64,000 bases of DNA from Anaerotignum sp. MSJ-24 (GCF_018918145.1 NZ_JAHLPX010000011.1:62001-126000); one strand, 5' to 3'; shown: positions 1 through 10,400, numbered from the stretch's first letter. The notes: generated by a model not told the origin, from the letters alone. Numbers and translations: made by a program.

Positions 1-123
1 GTGGGGGACGAAATCATTTTGACTATTCGGAACTCGGAAATAGAAAATCTTCAAAAGGAAGATGACAATAAAGCAAAAATAGCAGTTGAACAATTACAAT
101 TAGGTACACAGAGAATTAAATAA
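1..123 (+). CDS. C-terminal end of a hypothetical protein (partial)
   Basis: An open frame runs from the first base to a TAA at 121-123 (about 40 codons). The tail is charged and Glu/Lys/Gln-rich, without a recognisable domain. It starts with a GTG at base 1, but no upstream sequence is available to test that start, so it is treated as the 3' end of a larger gene. A strong terminator follows 35 bases later, so it closes a transcription unit. Its place ahead of a relaxase remnant suggests it belongs to the mobile element. Confidence 0.45.
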   Translation: MGDEIILTIRNSEIENLQKEDDNKAKIAVEQLQLGTQRIK

Positions 124-158
124 TTTCCAGTTTGTTGAACTGAATCCGAAAAACATTA

Positions 159-200
159 GGGCGCAGAGGAGATAAAATCCTTTGCGTCCTTCCTTTTTAT
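159..200 (+). terminator. Intrinsic terminator after the partial ORF
   Basis: A 12-bp stem (159-170 with 178-189, two G-U pairs) encloses a 7-base loop and is followed by a T-rich tract to 200. It separates the partial ORF from the next gene. Confidence 0.75.
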
Positions 201-207
201 ACAAGGG

Positions 208-235
208 TTGACATCGTTGTGTGATTGCAGATACT
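208..235 (+). promoter_or_regulatory. Probable promoter of the small membrane protein gene
   Basis: A perfect -35 box TTGACA (208-213) precedes a weaker -10 box GATACT (230-235) at a 16-base spacing. The placement just after a terminator and 38 bases before the start codon supports it; the -10 is poor. Confidence 0.45.
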
Positions 236-272
236 CTTGTACAATGTAGTTAAGAAGAAAGGAGTTGAGCCT

Positions 273-557
273 ATGAAGCTGGTATTGAAGATATTGGCAT
301 TGCCGATGCTGTTCGTTGTAAAATTGATTTGCGTTCTTGGAAATCTGCTTACAAATGTTGTGTCCTATGTGATTGGCATACTACTTTTGGTTATTGGCGG
401 CTCTGCGATTTACTGCATTGTAAAGGCTTTGTGGCAGTCCCTGCTTATCCTTGTGGTTCTTGGAATTGCGACAATAGCAACGGTTTTCCTGCTCGTCTGG
501 GCTGTTATGAAAGCCGAGAATATCGGAGAAAGTCTGGGAGCATTTATCAGGTCATAA
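273..557 (+). CDS. CD1845-like small integral membrane protein
   Basis: This 94-residue protein is almost entirely hydrophobic, with about three membrane-spanning stretches (roughly residues 5-25, 30-52, 55-78) and a short polar tail. Its length, the MKLVLK-type start and its position just ahead of a relaxase match the CD1845 family of small proteins in Clostridia conjugative elements, whose function is not established. The start at 273 is chosen over an upstream in-frame ATG at 225 because GAAAGGAG lies 8 bases before it. A terminator follows directly, so it is probably transcribed alone. Confidence 0.6.
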   Translation: MKLVLKILALPMLFVVKLICVLGNLLTNVVSYVIGILLLVIGGSAIYCIVKALWQSLLILVVLGIATIATVFLLVWAVMKAENIGESLGAFIRS

Positions 558-574
558 GATAATATCAGAGAAAA

Positions 575-598
575 GTCACCGACCGGTGGCTTTTTCTT
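575..598 (+). terminator. Intrinsic terminator
   Basis: A 6-bp GC-rich stem (575-580 with 585-590, one G-U pair) around the loop GACC is followed by TTTTTCTT. It ends the transcript of the small membrane protein gene before the relaxase remnant. Confidence 0.7.
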
Positions 599-620
599 CT
601 TGGGAAAGGAAGTGATGGGA

Positions 621-1995
621 ATGGCAGCAACAAGATTGATTGCACTCCATGTGAATAAGGGAAAGACGGTCGCTCAATGTTTGGCAGACAGAACCGACTA
701 CTCACAAAACGCCGCAAAAACCAATGATGGCGAATTTATCAGCTCCTATGAGTGTGATCCAAAGACAGCAGATGAGGAATTTCTGCTTTCCAAACGGCAA
801 TATCAGCATATTACCGGCAGACAACAGAAGAATAATATTATCGCATACCAGATACGCCAGTCCTTTAAGCCGGGAGAAATCGCTCCGGAAGAAGCGAACC
901 AGGTCGGCTATGAAACAGCGATGCGATGGACAAAGGGAAAACACGCTTTCATCGTTGCGCCCCACATCGACAAATCCCATATTCACAACCATATCATTTA
1001 TAATTCGACCTCGCTGGATGCCACACGGAATTTCAAAAACTTCTTTCTTTCCGGTCTGGCGGTGCAAAGACTCAGCGACATGGTTTGCCTGGAACACGGT
1101 CTGTCCATTATTACACCGAAGCCATATCGGGAGCGTCAGAAAAGAACTGTTTATCCCAAGAAGCGTACCCAGCGTGACGAATTATGTGATGCGATTGATG
1201 CGGTGCTGAAGCAGAAACCAAAGAGCTTTGATGGCTTTGTTCAGGCTCTGGCTGACATGGAATTTGAGTTCAAGGATGGAAAGCAGCCTGCGTTCCCTGG
1301 GCGAAGGATATAGCAAAGAGGAAATTCAAGCGGTTATCTCCGGCAAGAACCTGCACAAATCAAAAGGCAGCTCTGCCAAGGCTCCTTCCCCGAAGCAGTT
1401 CCAGATGCTGATTGATATTCAGGCTAAAATGGCTGAAGGCAAGACGGTCGGATATGAGAAGTGGGCCAAGAAGTTCAATCGAAAAGAAGCTGCCCGTACC
1501 GTGATTCTTTTGAAAGAAAAAGGTCTGGGCAACTATGATGACTTGACTGCTCGCATCGAAAAACTGTCTGCCCGGTTCGATGCGCTTTCTGATTCTATCA
1601 AGGCCGCAGAGAAACGTATGGTTGAGGTTCAGGTGTTGCAGCAGCACATCAAAAATTATCGCAACACAAGGCAAATTTATATCGAGTACCGCAAGTCTGG
1701 ATATAGCAGAAAGTTCTTTGAGGAACACCGTCAGGAAATCACAATTCATAAAGCGGCTAAGCAAGCCTTTGATGAAGCGCAGATCATGAAGCTCCCGTCC
1801 ACGCAATCACTGTATGAGGAGTTTCACCGTCTGACTGTCCAGAAGAAACAGGACTATGCTGAGTACCGCAAGATAAGAAAAGAAAAAGAGGAATTGCTGA
1901 TCGCCAAGTAGACGGTTGAGACAATTCTAAATATTGACAAAAAGAAAGAGCAGGAAAAAGAACAAGAGAAAGAAGAAAAGGAAAACTTCCGTTAA
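621..1995 (+). pseudogene. Relaxase/mobilization nuclease, inactivated by frameshift and nonsense mutation
   Basis: The first frame (621-1313) encodes the N-terminal relaxase domain of the MobA/VirD2 type, with the metal-binding cluster HIDKSHIHNH near residues 115-124. In intact relatives the nuclease would nick oriT and lead DNA transfer. After DGKQPAF the frame jumps: the conserved continuation LRSLGEGYSKEEI is read in the +1 frame from about 1283. The sequence CTGCGTTCC at the join fits a deletion between short direct repeats that removed about a dozen codons. A TAG at 1909-1911 then interrupts ELLIAK/TVETIL, where relatives carry tyrosine, and the frame continues with a charged tail to TAA at 1995. 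ATG 621 has AAGGAAG about 10 bases upstream. Both lesions are read directly; the ancestral form is inferred from family knowledge. Confidence 0.85.
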
Positions 1996-2005
1996 AGCAA
2001 AAAGC

Positions 2006-2056
2006 CACGGTCTGCACTCCCCAAAGGGTGCGGATCGTGTCTACTTTTTTATTTTT
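2006..2056 (+). terminator. Strong intrinsic terminator after the relaxase remnant
   Basis: A 14-bp uninterrupted stem (2006-2019 with 2026-2039, including wobble pairs) around a 6-base loop is followed by a T-rich tract (2045-2056). It isolates the relaxase region from the BREX cluster. Confidence 0.85.
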
Positions 2057-2059
2057 CGA

Positions 2060-2367
2060 CCTCAGCGCTTTCAGCCATGGGCAAATTATATTCTTCTGTT
2101 CTTTTAGAAACGATTGAAAATCGTGTAGTCATCATCGGCAGATGATGTTCAAAGGGGATTGGGGATGCTTCCCCAACAAGCAAATTTGCGAAGATTGCAC
2201 CGAAGGGAAAAGCGAGAAAATGAGTGAACCTGTACAGGTTTACACTGCTTGCCAATTTGTAACGCCCAATCAATACCGGAATTTTTATGGATTTTTCGAA
2301 TAAGTTTTACCCTGTAAACTCCAGATGCGATATTTCGGATTTTTACTGCGGAATTCACAATGCCGGA
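2060..2367. other. Non-coding stretch with hairpin and palindrome; possible oriT or operator remnant
   Basis: No convincing gene is present here. It contains a perfect 7-bp hairpin TTGGGGA-TGCT-TCCCCAA at 2159-2176, followed by CAACAAGCAAATTTGCG, and a perfect 14-bp palindrome AACCTGTACAGGTT at 2227-2240. GGGG/CCCC hairpins next to AAATTTGC-type sequence recur near relaxase genes of Clostridia elements, so a transfer-origin remnant is possible. The palindrome could instead be an operator for the downstream Xre protein, but it lies about 130 bases upstream of the predicted promoter. Confidence 0.35.
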
Positions 2368-2396
2368 TTGCTTAGAACGCAATTCTATGGTATGAT
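2368..2396 (+). promoter_or_regulatory. Predicted promoter of the xre-BREX cluster
   Basis: TTGCTT (2368-2373) and TATGAT (2391-2396) are separated by 17 bases, about 60 bases before the xre start. No terminator is visible between here and brxA, so this is the likeliest promoter for the whole cluster. Confidence 0.6.
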
Positions 2397-2457
2397 GATA
2401 AATGTACTGAAAGAAGCACCGAAATTTTTTGAGATACGGTAAGGCAGAGGTGAGAAT

Positions 2458-2676
2458 ATGGCAGTGAGTTATAAGAAACTTTGGAAATTGCTGATTGATA
2501 AGGACATGATAAAAAAGGATCTCCGTGAATTGACAGGCGTTAGCACAACAACAATGTCTCGATTGTCGAAGGACGAAAATGTTAGCACTGAGATTCTTTC
2601 TAAAATATGCTCTGCTTTAGGCTGTGATGTTGGAGACATTATGGAATTTGTTCCGGATAAAAAAGAGGAACAGTAA
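2458..2676 (+). CDS. Small Xre-family transcriptional regulator
   Basis: A 72-residue protein made almost wholly of one helix-turn-helix domain of the Cro/C1 type: residues 5-65 hold LRELTGVSTTTMSRLSKDE, the recognition-helix region, and end with ICSALGCDVGDIMEF, typical of stand-alone Xre proteins. ATG 2458 follows AGAGGTGAG. It lies 14 bases before brxA on the same strand, so it is the first gene of the defence cluster and probably controls it. Many BREX loci carry a regulator here (BrxR), but those are larger WYL proteins, so this one is a functional analogue at most. Confidence 0.8.
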   Translation: MAVSYKKLWKLLIDKDMIKKDLRELTGVSTTTMSRLSKDENVSTEILSKICSALGCDVGDIMEFVPDKKEEQ

Positions 2677-2690
2677 GGAGGTGTACCGCT

Positions 2691-3296
2691 ATGGATCATT
2701 CGTATCCCTATATTGCATCGTTGACAAGAGAGCCGTTTCTTTTCTATGAAATGCGCTCCACTGCCAAGCTGATGAATGAAGGACTTTCTGATGAAGCGAT
2801 TGTGAAAGAAATTGTAGAGCAAAATCTTTTTCAGTATCCGACTGAAAAATCCATCACACGCATGGCAAAAGCCTGTATCAAACGGCTTCGTGCCATGGAA
2901 GATGAATCCCTGATTTCTGCAATCGCATCTCAGCCAACAGAAGTGGCAAAGCAGATTTGCCTGTATGCGATGATGAAGCAGAGCCGACTGGTCTGGGAAT
3001 TCATGCTGACAGTGATTGGCGAGAAGTACAGATTAAGGGACACCTCATTTGGTAAGATAGACTTGAATACATTTTTTATGCGTTTGCAGGAACAGAACGA
3101 TGCGGTAGCTTCCTGGAGCGACGCCACAATAACAAAGTTAAAACAGATTATTGCCAGAGTGCTTGTTGAAACGGAATATCTCGACAGCATCAAGGCAGAT
3201 CATTTGAACCCGGTATGGCTGCATCCTATTTTGGAGAATGCCATCAGAAGCAACGGCGATGCGGCTGTACTGCCGGCATTTAATTGCTTTTCGTAG
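2691..3296 (+). CDS. brxA: BREX protein BrxA
   Basis: This 201-residue protein matches the BrxA (DUF1819) family in length and order. It starts with the typical short N-terminus followed by a helical domain (residues about 20-70: LTREPFLFYEMRSTAKL and a KSITRMAKACIKRL segment). BrxA is a DNA-associated accessory component of type 1 BREX, which blocks phage replication while methylating host DNA. ATG 2691 has AAGGAGGTG 7 bases upstream. It follows the xre gene closely and ends 10 bases before brxB, as expected for the canonical operon. No defects are visible. Confidence 0.88.
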   Translation: MDHSYPYIASLTREPFLFYEMRSTAKLMNEGLSDEAIVKEIVEQNLFQYPTEKSITRMAKACIKRLRAMEDESLISAIASQPTEVAKQICLYAMMKQSRLVWEFMLTVIGEKYRLRDTSFGKIDLNTFFMRLQEQNDAVASWSDATITKLKQIIARVLVETEYLDSIKADHLNPVWLHPILENAIRSNGDAAVLPAFNCFS

Positions 3297-3306
3297 GAGG
3301 TAGCCG

Positions 3307-3864
3307 ATGAGTGACATAAAAGAGCGCCTGGATAAAATTCGGGCATTGATTCAGGAACCGGAGTTTCTGGAGGGCAAGGGACTCAGCAATGAGGTAAACA
3401 TCAGAATCTTCTGCTATAAGCCAGAGGACGAAATGGTTGTACGCCATTTTGTAAATCAGTTGGAAACCGATCAGTCCCTGACCTGCCATTTGAAGGTTTG
3501 TAATTTATATAAAACATTTCTCTCTATTTGCGACGACATGGATATTACGGATGCCATTCCAGATATGGAAGAAACTGACGGAAGCATCTTCCTTCTGGAG
3601 CAGCTGAGTTCGGCAATCGGCAATGGAGAGTTCATTGACAAAATTCAGTATGAGCCGCATGAACTTGGCGATGTACTCATGCTGACCGGTGTTGGTGAGG
3701 TATTCCCGTTTATGAGAATCCATACATTACTGGAAGCCTTGCAGCCGTATTTTTCTGATGTTCCGATTTTGGTTATGTATCCGGGCGAGTTCGATGGTCA
3801 CCATGTAAAGCTGTTCAATCGCCTTAAGCCAAACGACTATTATCGAGCGTTCAATGTGATTTAA
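3307..3864 (+). CDS. brxB: BREX protein BrxB
   Basis: The 185-residue product matches the BrxB (DUF1788) family by size and by its place between brxA and brxC. Segments such as MSDIKERLDKIRALIQ at the start, GVGEVFPFMRIHTLLEAL around residue 125 and the late PILVMYPGEFDG are characteristic. BrxB is required for BREX defence, but its biochemical role is not settled. ATG 3307 lies 5 bases after AGGAGGT. Only 13 bases separate it from brxC, so the genes are co-transcribed. Confidence 0.88.
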   Translation: MSDIKERLDKIRALIQEPEFLEGKGLSNEVNIRIFCYKPEDEMVVRHFVNQLETDQSLTCHLKVCNLYKTFLSICDDMDITDAIPDMEETDGSIFLLEQLSSAIGNGEFIDKIQYEPHELGDVLMLTGVGEVFPFMRIHTLLEALQPYFSDVPILVMYPGEFDGHHVKLFNRLKPNDYYRAFNVI

Positions 3865-3877
3865 GGGGGATAAAGCC

Positions 3878-6800
3878 ATGATAATTCGAGATATGTTTGC
3901 GGATGACATCAACCGCAAAATCAATGGTGTTATTAAAGTAGATCAGGCTGCTGACGATGTGATCGAGCAGGAATTAAATGAGTATGTTATCACCAAGGAA
4001 TTGAAGAAGCATTTCATTACCTTTTTCAATTATTATGGCGATGCCTTTGAGCAGCCGACCGCCGATATGGGCGTTTGGATTTCTGGTTTCTTTGGAAGTG
4101 GTAAATCTCACTTCCTGAAAATGCTCTCTTATCTTCTGGAGAACAAAGCAGTTAAGGGCATTCGCAGTGTAGAGCGTTTCCGGAAAAAGTTTGAAGATGA
4201 TCCGGCAACCTTTATGCTGATTGACCGTGCTACAAAGGGTCAGACGGAAACCATTCTTTTCAACATTGATATTGAAGGCTTTAGCAACAAAGACAAGACT
4301 GCTGTTCTTCGTGTTTTCACAAAGATGTTCTATAACCATCTGGGATTTTACGGCGAAAACTTAAAGGTTGCCATGATGGAGCGTTATATTGACCAGCAGG
4401 GCAAGACTGCTGAGTTTCGCAGAGTTTTTGAAGAAAAGAAGGGCAAATCCTGGCTGGAGATGCGCCGTGCATTTGCATTTAACGGCAAGTTCATCATCCC
4501 TACCCTGATGGAAGTTCTGGATATGAGTGAGGACGATGCCAAAGCATGGTTTAATGATAAAACCTCCACAGAGATTTCGATTGCACAGCTTGTGGAAGAT
4601 ATGAAAGCCTATGTGGATACCAAGCCCGCAAACTTCCGTCTGCTGTTTATGATCGACGAAGTTGGTCAGTATGTCGGTACTGATACCGATATGCTGTTGA
4701 ACCTCCAGTCGTTGACCGAGAAAATCGGCAGTGAGTGCGAAGGCAAGATCTGGGTGATCTGCACCGGACAAGAAGCCATTGATGAAATCATCAAGGTTCG
4801 TGCTGATGAGTTCTCCCGTATTCAGGCTCGTTTCAAAACGAGACTGAGCTTATCTTCTTCCTCTGTGGACGAAGTGATTCAGAAGCGTATTCTGAAAAAG
4901 AAACCGGACGCAGCCAAAGAGCTGGAGACAGTTTATGAGCAGAATAATTCTGTTCTGCGTAACCTGTTCAGTTTCAGTGGCTCGATTCTGGATATTAAGG
5001 GCTACTCAACTTCGATGGAGTTTTCGGACAATTTCCCGTTCGTGCCGTACCAGTTCATCATCATGCAGAAGGTGTTTGCTGAAATCCGTAAGCACGGAAA
5101 TTCCGGTAAGCACCTGTCCGGTGGTGAGCGTTCCATGCTGTCCGGATTCCAGGAAGCTGCACAGAAAATTCAGGAGAGGGACGAGTATGCCCTCGTTCCG
5201 TTCTTCCGTTTTTATGATACCGTACATACTTTCCTGGACGGTTCTATCCGTCGAGTGATTGAGCGCTGCCAGAAAGCAGCTGACAACGGTGATGGCATTG
5301 AGCAGCAGGATGTTGATGTATTGAAGCTCCTGTATCTGATTCGCTACATTGATGATATTCCTTCTAATCTGGACAATATCGTAATCCTGATGGCAGACGA
5401 TATTCGTGTAGATAAAATCATCATGCGTGAATCGGTTCGTGGTTGTCTTGACCGCTTGATGAGTCAGAATTATATCGGCAGAACCGGTGATACCTATAAC
5501 TTCCTGACTGATGAAGAACAGGATATTCAGCGTGAAATCCGAGATACCAATGTGGATACCGCTTCTATTGTGGAGCGTATTGCCCAGATGATCTACGGCG
5601 ATATTTTCACAACCAAGAAGTTCCGCTACGAAAAATATGACTTCGCCTTCGACCAGATGGTGGACGGAATCACCGTTGGTGTAACGACTGGCGGTATGCG
5701 CCTGCGCTTTTTGACGGTTGCAACGGATGCTACGGAAAAGACAGAGTTCCGTTTGATGGCAGAGTCTAAAGGCAACGAAGCGATCGTTGTTCTGGCGGAT
5801 ACCCCTTACTACGAATCTCTGGAATCTGCCATGAAGATTCGCAAATATGTAAAACAGCGAAATGTAAGCCAGCTGCCTAAGAGTGTGCAGAAAATCATCA
5901 GCGATCAGCAGGACGAAGCCGGAAAATATGAGCTGAGTGCCATGACTGAATTGCAGAAGGCTATTGAGGGAGCGCAGTTCTATGTGGATGGTGAACATCT
6001 GGAGATCAAATCTGGAAATGCCAAAAGCAGAATTGACCAGTCCCTGGAATATTTGGTTGCCCATGTATATAGCAAGCTGGATTTGATTACCAAGAATGCT
6101 GACAGCGATGCCGACATTATCGCCATTCTGAACGGAACCGAAACGATGATTCCCGGAACGGAACCGAACCGTGAAGCAGCTTCTGCCATGGAAGAATATC
6201 TGGAAATGCAGGATGCGAAGAAGCTGCCTACCTCTATGGCAGATATTCAGAGCAAGTACAGTGCAATTCCTTATGGCTGGAAGGAAATCGACATTGCTGC
6301 GGTTGCGGCACAGCTGATCTATGCCCAGAAAGTAACCATCAAGTATGCGGGCAACACCATTCAACCCGGTGACCCGAAGCTGCCGGATATGCTGCGCAAA
6401 AAGAGCGAGATTGGTAAAACCTCTATCAGCAAGCGTAAAACCATCTCCGCTACAATGATGCGTGATGTCAAGGAAATGCTCCGAGAGTATTTCGACATTA
6501 TGGATGTGCCGGACGATGAGGATGGTCTGATCCGCTTCGTAACTGAGAAATTTACAGAACAGCGTGAATACTATGCTTCTCTGGATGCCCGTTATGAAGG
6601 GCACAAATACCCGGATCACGGATTGGTGCAGGAAGCCATTCATCTGATGGACGATGTTCTTTCCCAGAAGAAGGACAACATTGCCCTGATTGAGCGAGTG
6701 CTGAAAAAAGAAGATGACCTGTTCGACAACAAGGAAACGATGAGCAACGGCATCGAAAACTTCTTCAAAACGCAGGTTACGGTGTTCGATCAGGCAGTGC

Positions 6801-7426
6801 AGTTTGAAAAATCGCTGCATGACGACCTTGACCGCATTGCGGAAAATGAGGAAGCACACAAGGCGCTGAACACCATTCGTTTGATTATCACGATTCAGAT
6901 GGGTACGAAGTTTAGATATGACCGGATTCGTGAGCTGAACCCGTTGATGGATACGGTTCGCACCGCCCATGATAAGATGCTGGAAGAAAAACGTGCCGAG
7001 GTTCTGGAAACGGTTCGTCAGTGTATGGAAGCGACCCACACTGCCGCAAACGGTGATTCCAAAGCATCCAATTTGATTGAAAAGTCGGATCGCTATTTCA
7101 GCCAGTGTAAGGAAAAAATTGCAGAATTAAAGAGCCTTGCTCTTTTGGATGCTATGTTCCTGCCGATGTGTCAGTACAAGGATGATACGGTCAGCAAAAT
7201 CGAAGCCGTTCTCGCCCCGCCTGCACCGAAGCCGCAGCCTCAGCCGAATCAGGCAGGTAAAGAAGCAGCCCCGGCAAAAAAGAAGGTCGTTCGTGCCTAT
7301 AACCGTCAGGTTGTGTTCCAGGCAAAGACCTTACAGACGGATGCGGATATTGATGATTATGTAGAGAAGATTCGTTCTCAGCTGAAGCAGTTGCTGAAAA
7401 ATTGCGATGAGATTAAGCTGAATTAA
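3878..7426 (+). CDS. brxC: BREX P-loop ATPase BrxC
   Basis: This 1182-residue protein is the large ATPase of type 1 BREX (BrxC/PglY). It has a Walker A motif GFFGSGKSH at residues 70-78 and a Walker B-like FMIDEVG with D260-E261, followed by ICTGQEA, a sensor-like strand. The C-terminal part is long and helical, with a Pro/Ala/Gln-rich linker near residues 1110-1130. BrxC is thought to act with PglX, PglZ and BrxB in distinguishing host from phage DNA. GGGGGAT precedes ATG 3878 at good spacing. Its length is normal for the family and no frameshift is seen. Confidence 0.93.
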   Translation: MIIRDMFADDINRKINGVIKVDQAADDVIEQELNEYVITKELKKHFITFFNYYGDAFEQPTADMGVWISGFFGSGKSHFLKMLSYLLENKAVKGIRSVERFRKKFEDDPATFMLIDRATKGQTETILFNIDIEGFSNKDKTAVLRVFTKMFYNHLGFYGENLKVAMMERYIDQQGKTAEFRRVFEEKKGKSWLEMRRAFAFNGKFIIPTLMEVLDMSEDDAKAWFNDKTSTEISIAQLVEDMKAYVDTKPANFRLLFMIDEVGQYVGTDTDMLLNLQSLTEKIGSECEGKIWVICTGQEAIDEIIKVRADEFSRIQARFKTRLSLSSSSVDEVIQKRILKKKPDAAKELETVYEQNNSVLRNLFSFSGSILDIKGYSTSMEFSDNFPFVPYQFIIMQKVFAEIRKHGNSGKHLSGGERSMLSGFQEAAQKIQERDEYALVPFFRFYDTVHTFLDGSIRRVIERCQKAADNGDGIEQQDVDVLKLLYLIRYIDDIPSNLDNIVILMADDIRVDKIIMRESVRGCLDRLMSQNYIGRTGDTYNFLTDEEQDIQREIRDTNVDTASIVERIAQMIYGDIFTTKKFRYEKYDFAFDQMVDGITVGVTTGGMRLRFLTVATDATEKTEFRLMAESKGNEAIVVLADTPYYESLESAMKIRKYVKQRNVSQLPKSVQKIISDQQDEAGKYELSAMTELQKAIEGAQFYVDGEHLEIKSGNAKSRIDQSLEYLVAHVYSKLDLITKNADSDADIIAILNGTETMIPGTEPNREAASAMEEYLEMQDAKKLPTSMADIQSKYSAIPYGWKEIDIAAVAAQLIYAQKVTIKYAGNTIQPGDPKLPDMLRKKSEIGKTSISKRKTISATMMRDVKEMLREYFDIMDVPDDEDGLIRFVTEKFTEQREYYASLDARYEGHKYPDHGLVQEAIHLMDDVLSQKKDNIALIERVLKKEDDLFDNKETMSNGIENFFKTQVTVFDQAVQFEKSLHDDLDRIAENEEAHKALNTIRLIITIQMGTKFRYDRIRELNPLMDTVRTAHDKMLEEKRAEVLETVRQCMEATHTAANGDSKASNLIEKSDRYFSQCKEKIAELKSLALLDAMFLPMCQYKDDTVSKIEAVLAPPAPKPQPQPNQAGKEAAPAKKKVVRAYNRQVVFQAKTLQTDADIDDYVEKIRSQLKQLLKNCDEIKLN

Positions 7427-7437
7427 GGAGTCGAATG

Positions 7438-10400
7438 ATGGATAAGAATGCGATTAAAAAATTTGCTGTCTGGGCAAGAACCGAGCTGATCGCCCGTGTT
7501 TCCCTGAAAGGCGTGGAATACGGTATTACTGAGGACAACATGGTGGATGCCAATGCGGACAGCGTTGGCGGCAAGGTGCTGACTGCCGATAAAAAGGCGC
7601 AGCGCAAGGCTCTGATTGCCGAGATAAACGACAAAGGCTATAAGCAGGTTATGGAGGAGGTTGCCTACACTTGGTTCAACCGCTTCTCTGCCCTGCGTTT
7701 CATGGAGGTCAACGGCTACCTCCCTTCCCATGTGCGTGTATTCACGGACGAGGAAAACAACTTTAAGCCGCAGATTATAACCGAAGCCATTCATCTGGAT
7801 TTGGATGGATTGGATATGGAAAAGGTCTATGAGCTGAAAGATGCCGAAAAGACCGAAGAACTGTATAAATATCTGCTGATTGTGCAGTGCAACGCTCTGA
7901 ATAAGATTCTGCCGGGAATGTTCCAGAAGATTGCGGATTATACCGAGCTTCTTCTGCCGGACAACCTGCTCCGTGAAGGCAGTATCATTCAGCAGATGAT
8001 TGAGCTGATACCGGAGGACGATTGGAAGGATGCTGTACAGATCATCGGCTGGTTATATCAATTTTATAATATTGACCCCAAAGCTGCGGCACTCTCAAAA
8101 AAAGGCAAGTTAAATAAAGATGAAATCCCTGCAGCAACTCAGCTTTTCACACCGGACTGGATTGTTCGCTATATGGTAGAGAACAGTCTTGGTCGTTTAT
8201 GGCTGGAGGGACACCCGGATGTCAAAGAGCAGCTTTTACCGACAGAGGAAGAACAGTCTGCTTATGCTGCAGGAAACCGTGACCCGGAAGATACCAAATG
8301 GCATTACTATCTGGAAGAAGCCGAGCAGGAGCCGGAAGTGCAGGCACAGCTTGCAGAGATCCGCAAGGAATACGCCGCTCTGACACCGGATCAACTGAAA
8401 GTCATTGACCCTTGTTCCGGTTCCGGTCATATCCTTGCGTATATGTTCGATGTGCTGATGAAGATTTATGAATCCTACGGCTATACTACCCGTGAAGCAG
8501 TGGCAAGCATTGTGGAGAACAATCTTTACGGTCTGGATATTGATGATCGTGTGGCGCAGTTGGCTTATTTTGCGGTGATGATGAAAGCTCGTCAGTATGA
8601 CCGCCGCTTCTTCAGTCGTGGTATTCAGCCCCATGTATATGCTATTGTGGAGAGCAACCATGTGGATTCGTTTGCGTTGGAGTATTTCTGCAATGGCGAT
8701 GCCAAGCTGAAAAAGACTATGGACACCATTATCAGCGAACTGCATGATGCTAAGGAATACGGCTCTATTCTGACTGTAACACCGCAGGATTGGGCTGCGC
8801 TGTATGCCCGCTTTGCAGAAATCAAGGAAGATATTCATATCTCTCGTGAAGCAGCACTGAGAGAGTTGTTGCCATTAGTGCAGGTGGCAGAAGCATTGGC
8901 ACAGAAATATGATGTAGTTGTGACAAATCCGCCTTATCTGGGTTCTGATGCAATGGGAATTATGTTGTCGAGTTACGTGAAGAAAAAATATTCACGTTGC
9001 AAGGCGGATATGTTTGCTGTTTTTATTGAACACTGTGGACAAATGTTAAAAAGTTATGGTTATCAGGCAATGATAACCATGCAAAATTGGATGTTCTTGT
9101 CCAGCTTTGAATCGTTAAGAGAATATCTAGTAAATAATAAAATTATAATAAATATGTGCCATTTAGGGGCACGAGCATTTGAAGAAATTGGTGGAGAAAT
9201 AGTTCAAACAGTAGCATGGGTATCTAAAAATGGTTATTTGAGTTATAAAGGACAGTATAATAGACTTGTTGATTTTTCATCGCAAGACGAAAAAGAAGCT
9301 GCCTTTATGAGTGGAGATAATAGGTATATAGCTTCACAAAAAAACTTTACAATAATTCCTGGCGCTCCGATAGCATATTGGATTTCAACAGGATTTAAAA
9401 AAATATTTGAAAATGGTGAACAGATTACTCAATATGTATCATCAAGAGATGGTCTTACTACGGGAAATAATGAGTTGTTCATCAAACAATTTTGGGAAGT
9501 CCCATATACGCACATTAAATTTGCCTGTAAAGATTCTGAAACATTTTGGACATCAGGGAAAAAATTTGCTCCGTTGATCAAAGGTGGATTGTATAGAAAG
9601 TGGTACGGAAATAACTGGTTTGTAATTACTTACGATAAAGCAGGATACAAAAAACTCTCAAATTGTGGAAATAAACTTCCATCCAGAGAAATATATTTTT
9701 TGCCATATATAACATGGAATCGTATTTCTACAAGGATGGCATTCAGATTTTGTGAGCAAGGATATTTGTTTGAAAGTGCCAGTTTAGTCGCATATGCGGC
9801 GAATAAAGATAATTTAATGTATGCACTTGCATTTGCAAATTCTGTCGTCGCACGAAGTGAAATGCAGTTAATTAACCCAACTACTAATATGTTAAGTGGA
9901 TATGTTGATTCTTTGCGAATACCGCTTCAATCTGCCAAAGAAAGAACTATTGCTTTGGCAATGGAGTGTGTAGATTTTGCAAAAGATGACTGGAATTCTT
10001 TTGAAACCTCATGGGACTTTCAACACCATCCATTGCTCCGCAAAGTTTCGACCATTGCCAAAGCCTTTACCCAGTGGCAAACTGAATGTGATGACCATTT
10101 CAATCAGCTGAAAGCCAATGAGCAAGAATTGAACCGTATTTTCATTGATATTTATGGCTTGCAGAATGAACTGACACCGGAGGTTGAGGATAAGGATGTC
10201 ACTGTCCGCAAAGCTGACATTGGCAGAGATATTCGCTCTTTCATTTCTTATGCAGTTGGTTGTATGTTCGGTCGTTACTCTCTGGATGTGGACGGACTTG
10301 CCTATGCAGGTGGCGAATGGGACAACAGCAAGTATACTTCTTTCGCTGCGGATAAGGATAATATTATTCCCATCTGTGACGATGAATATTTCGAGGATGA

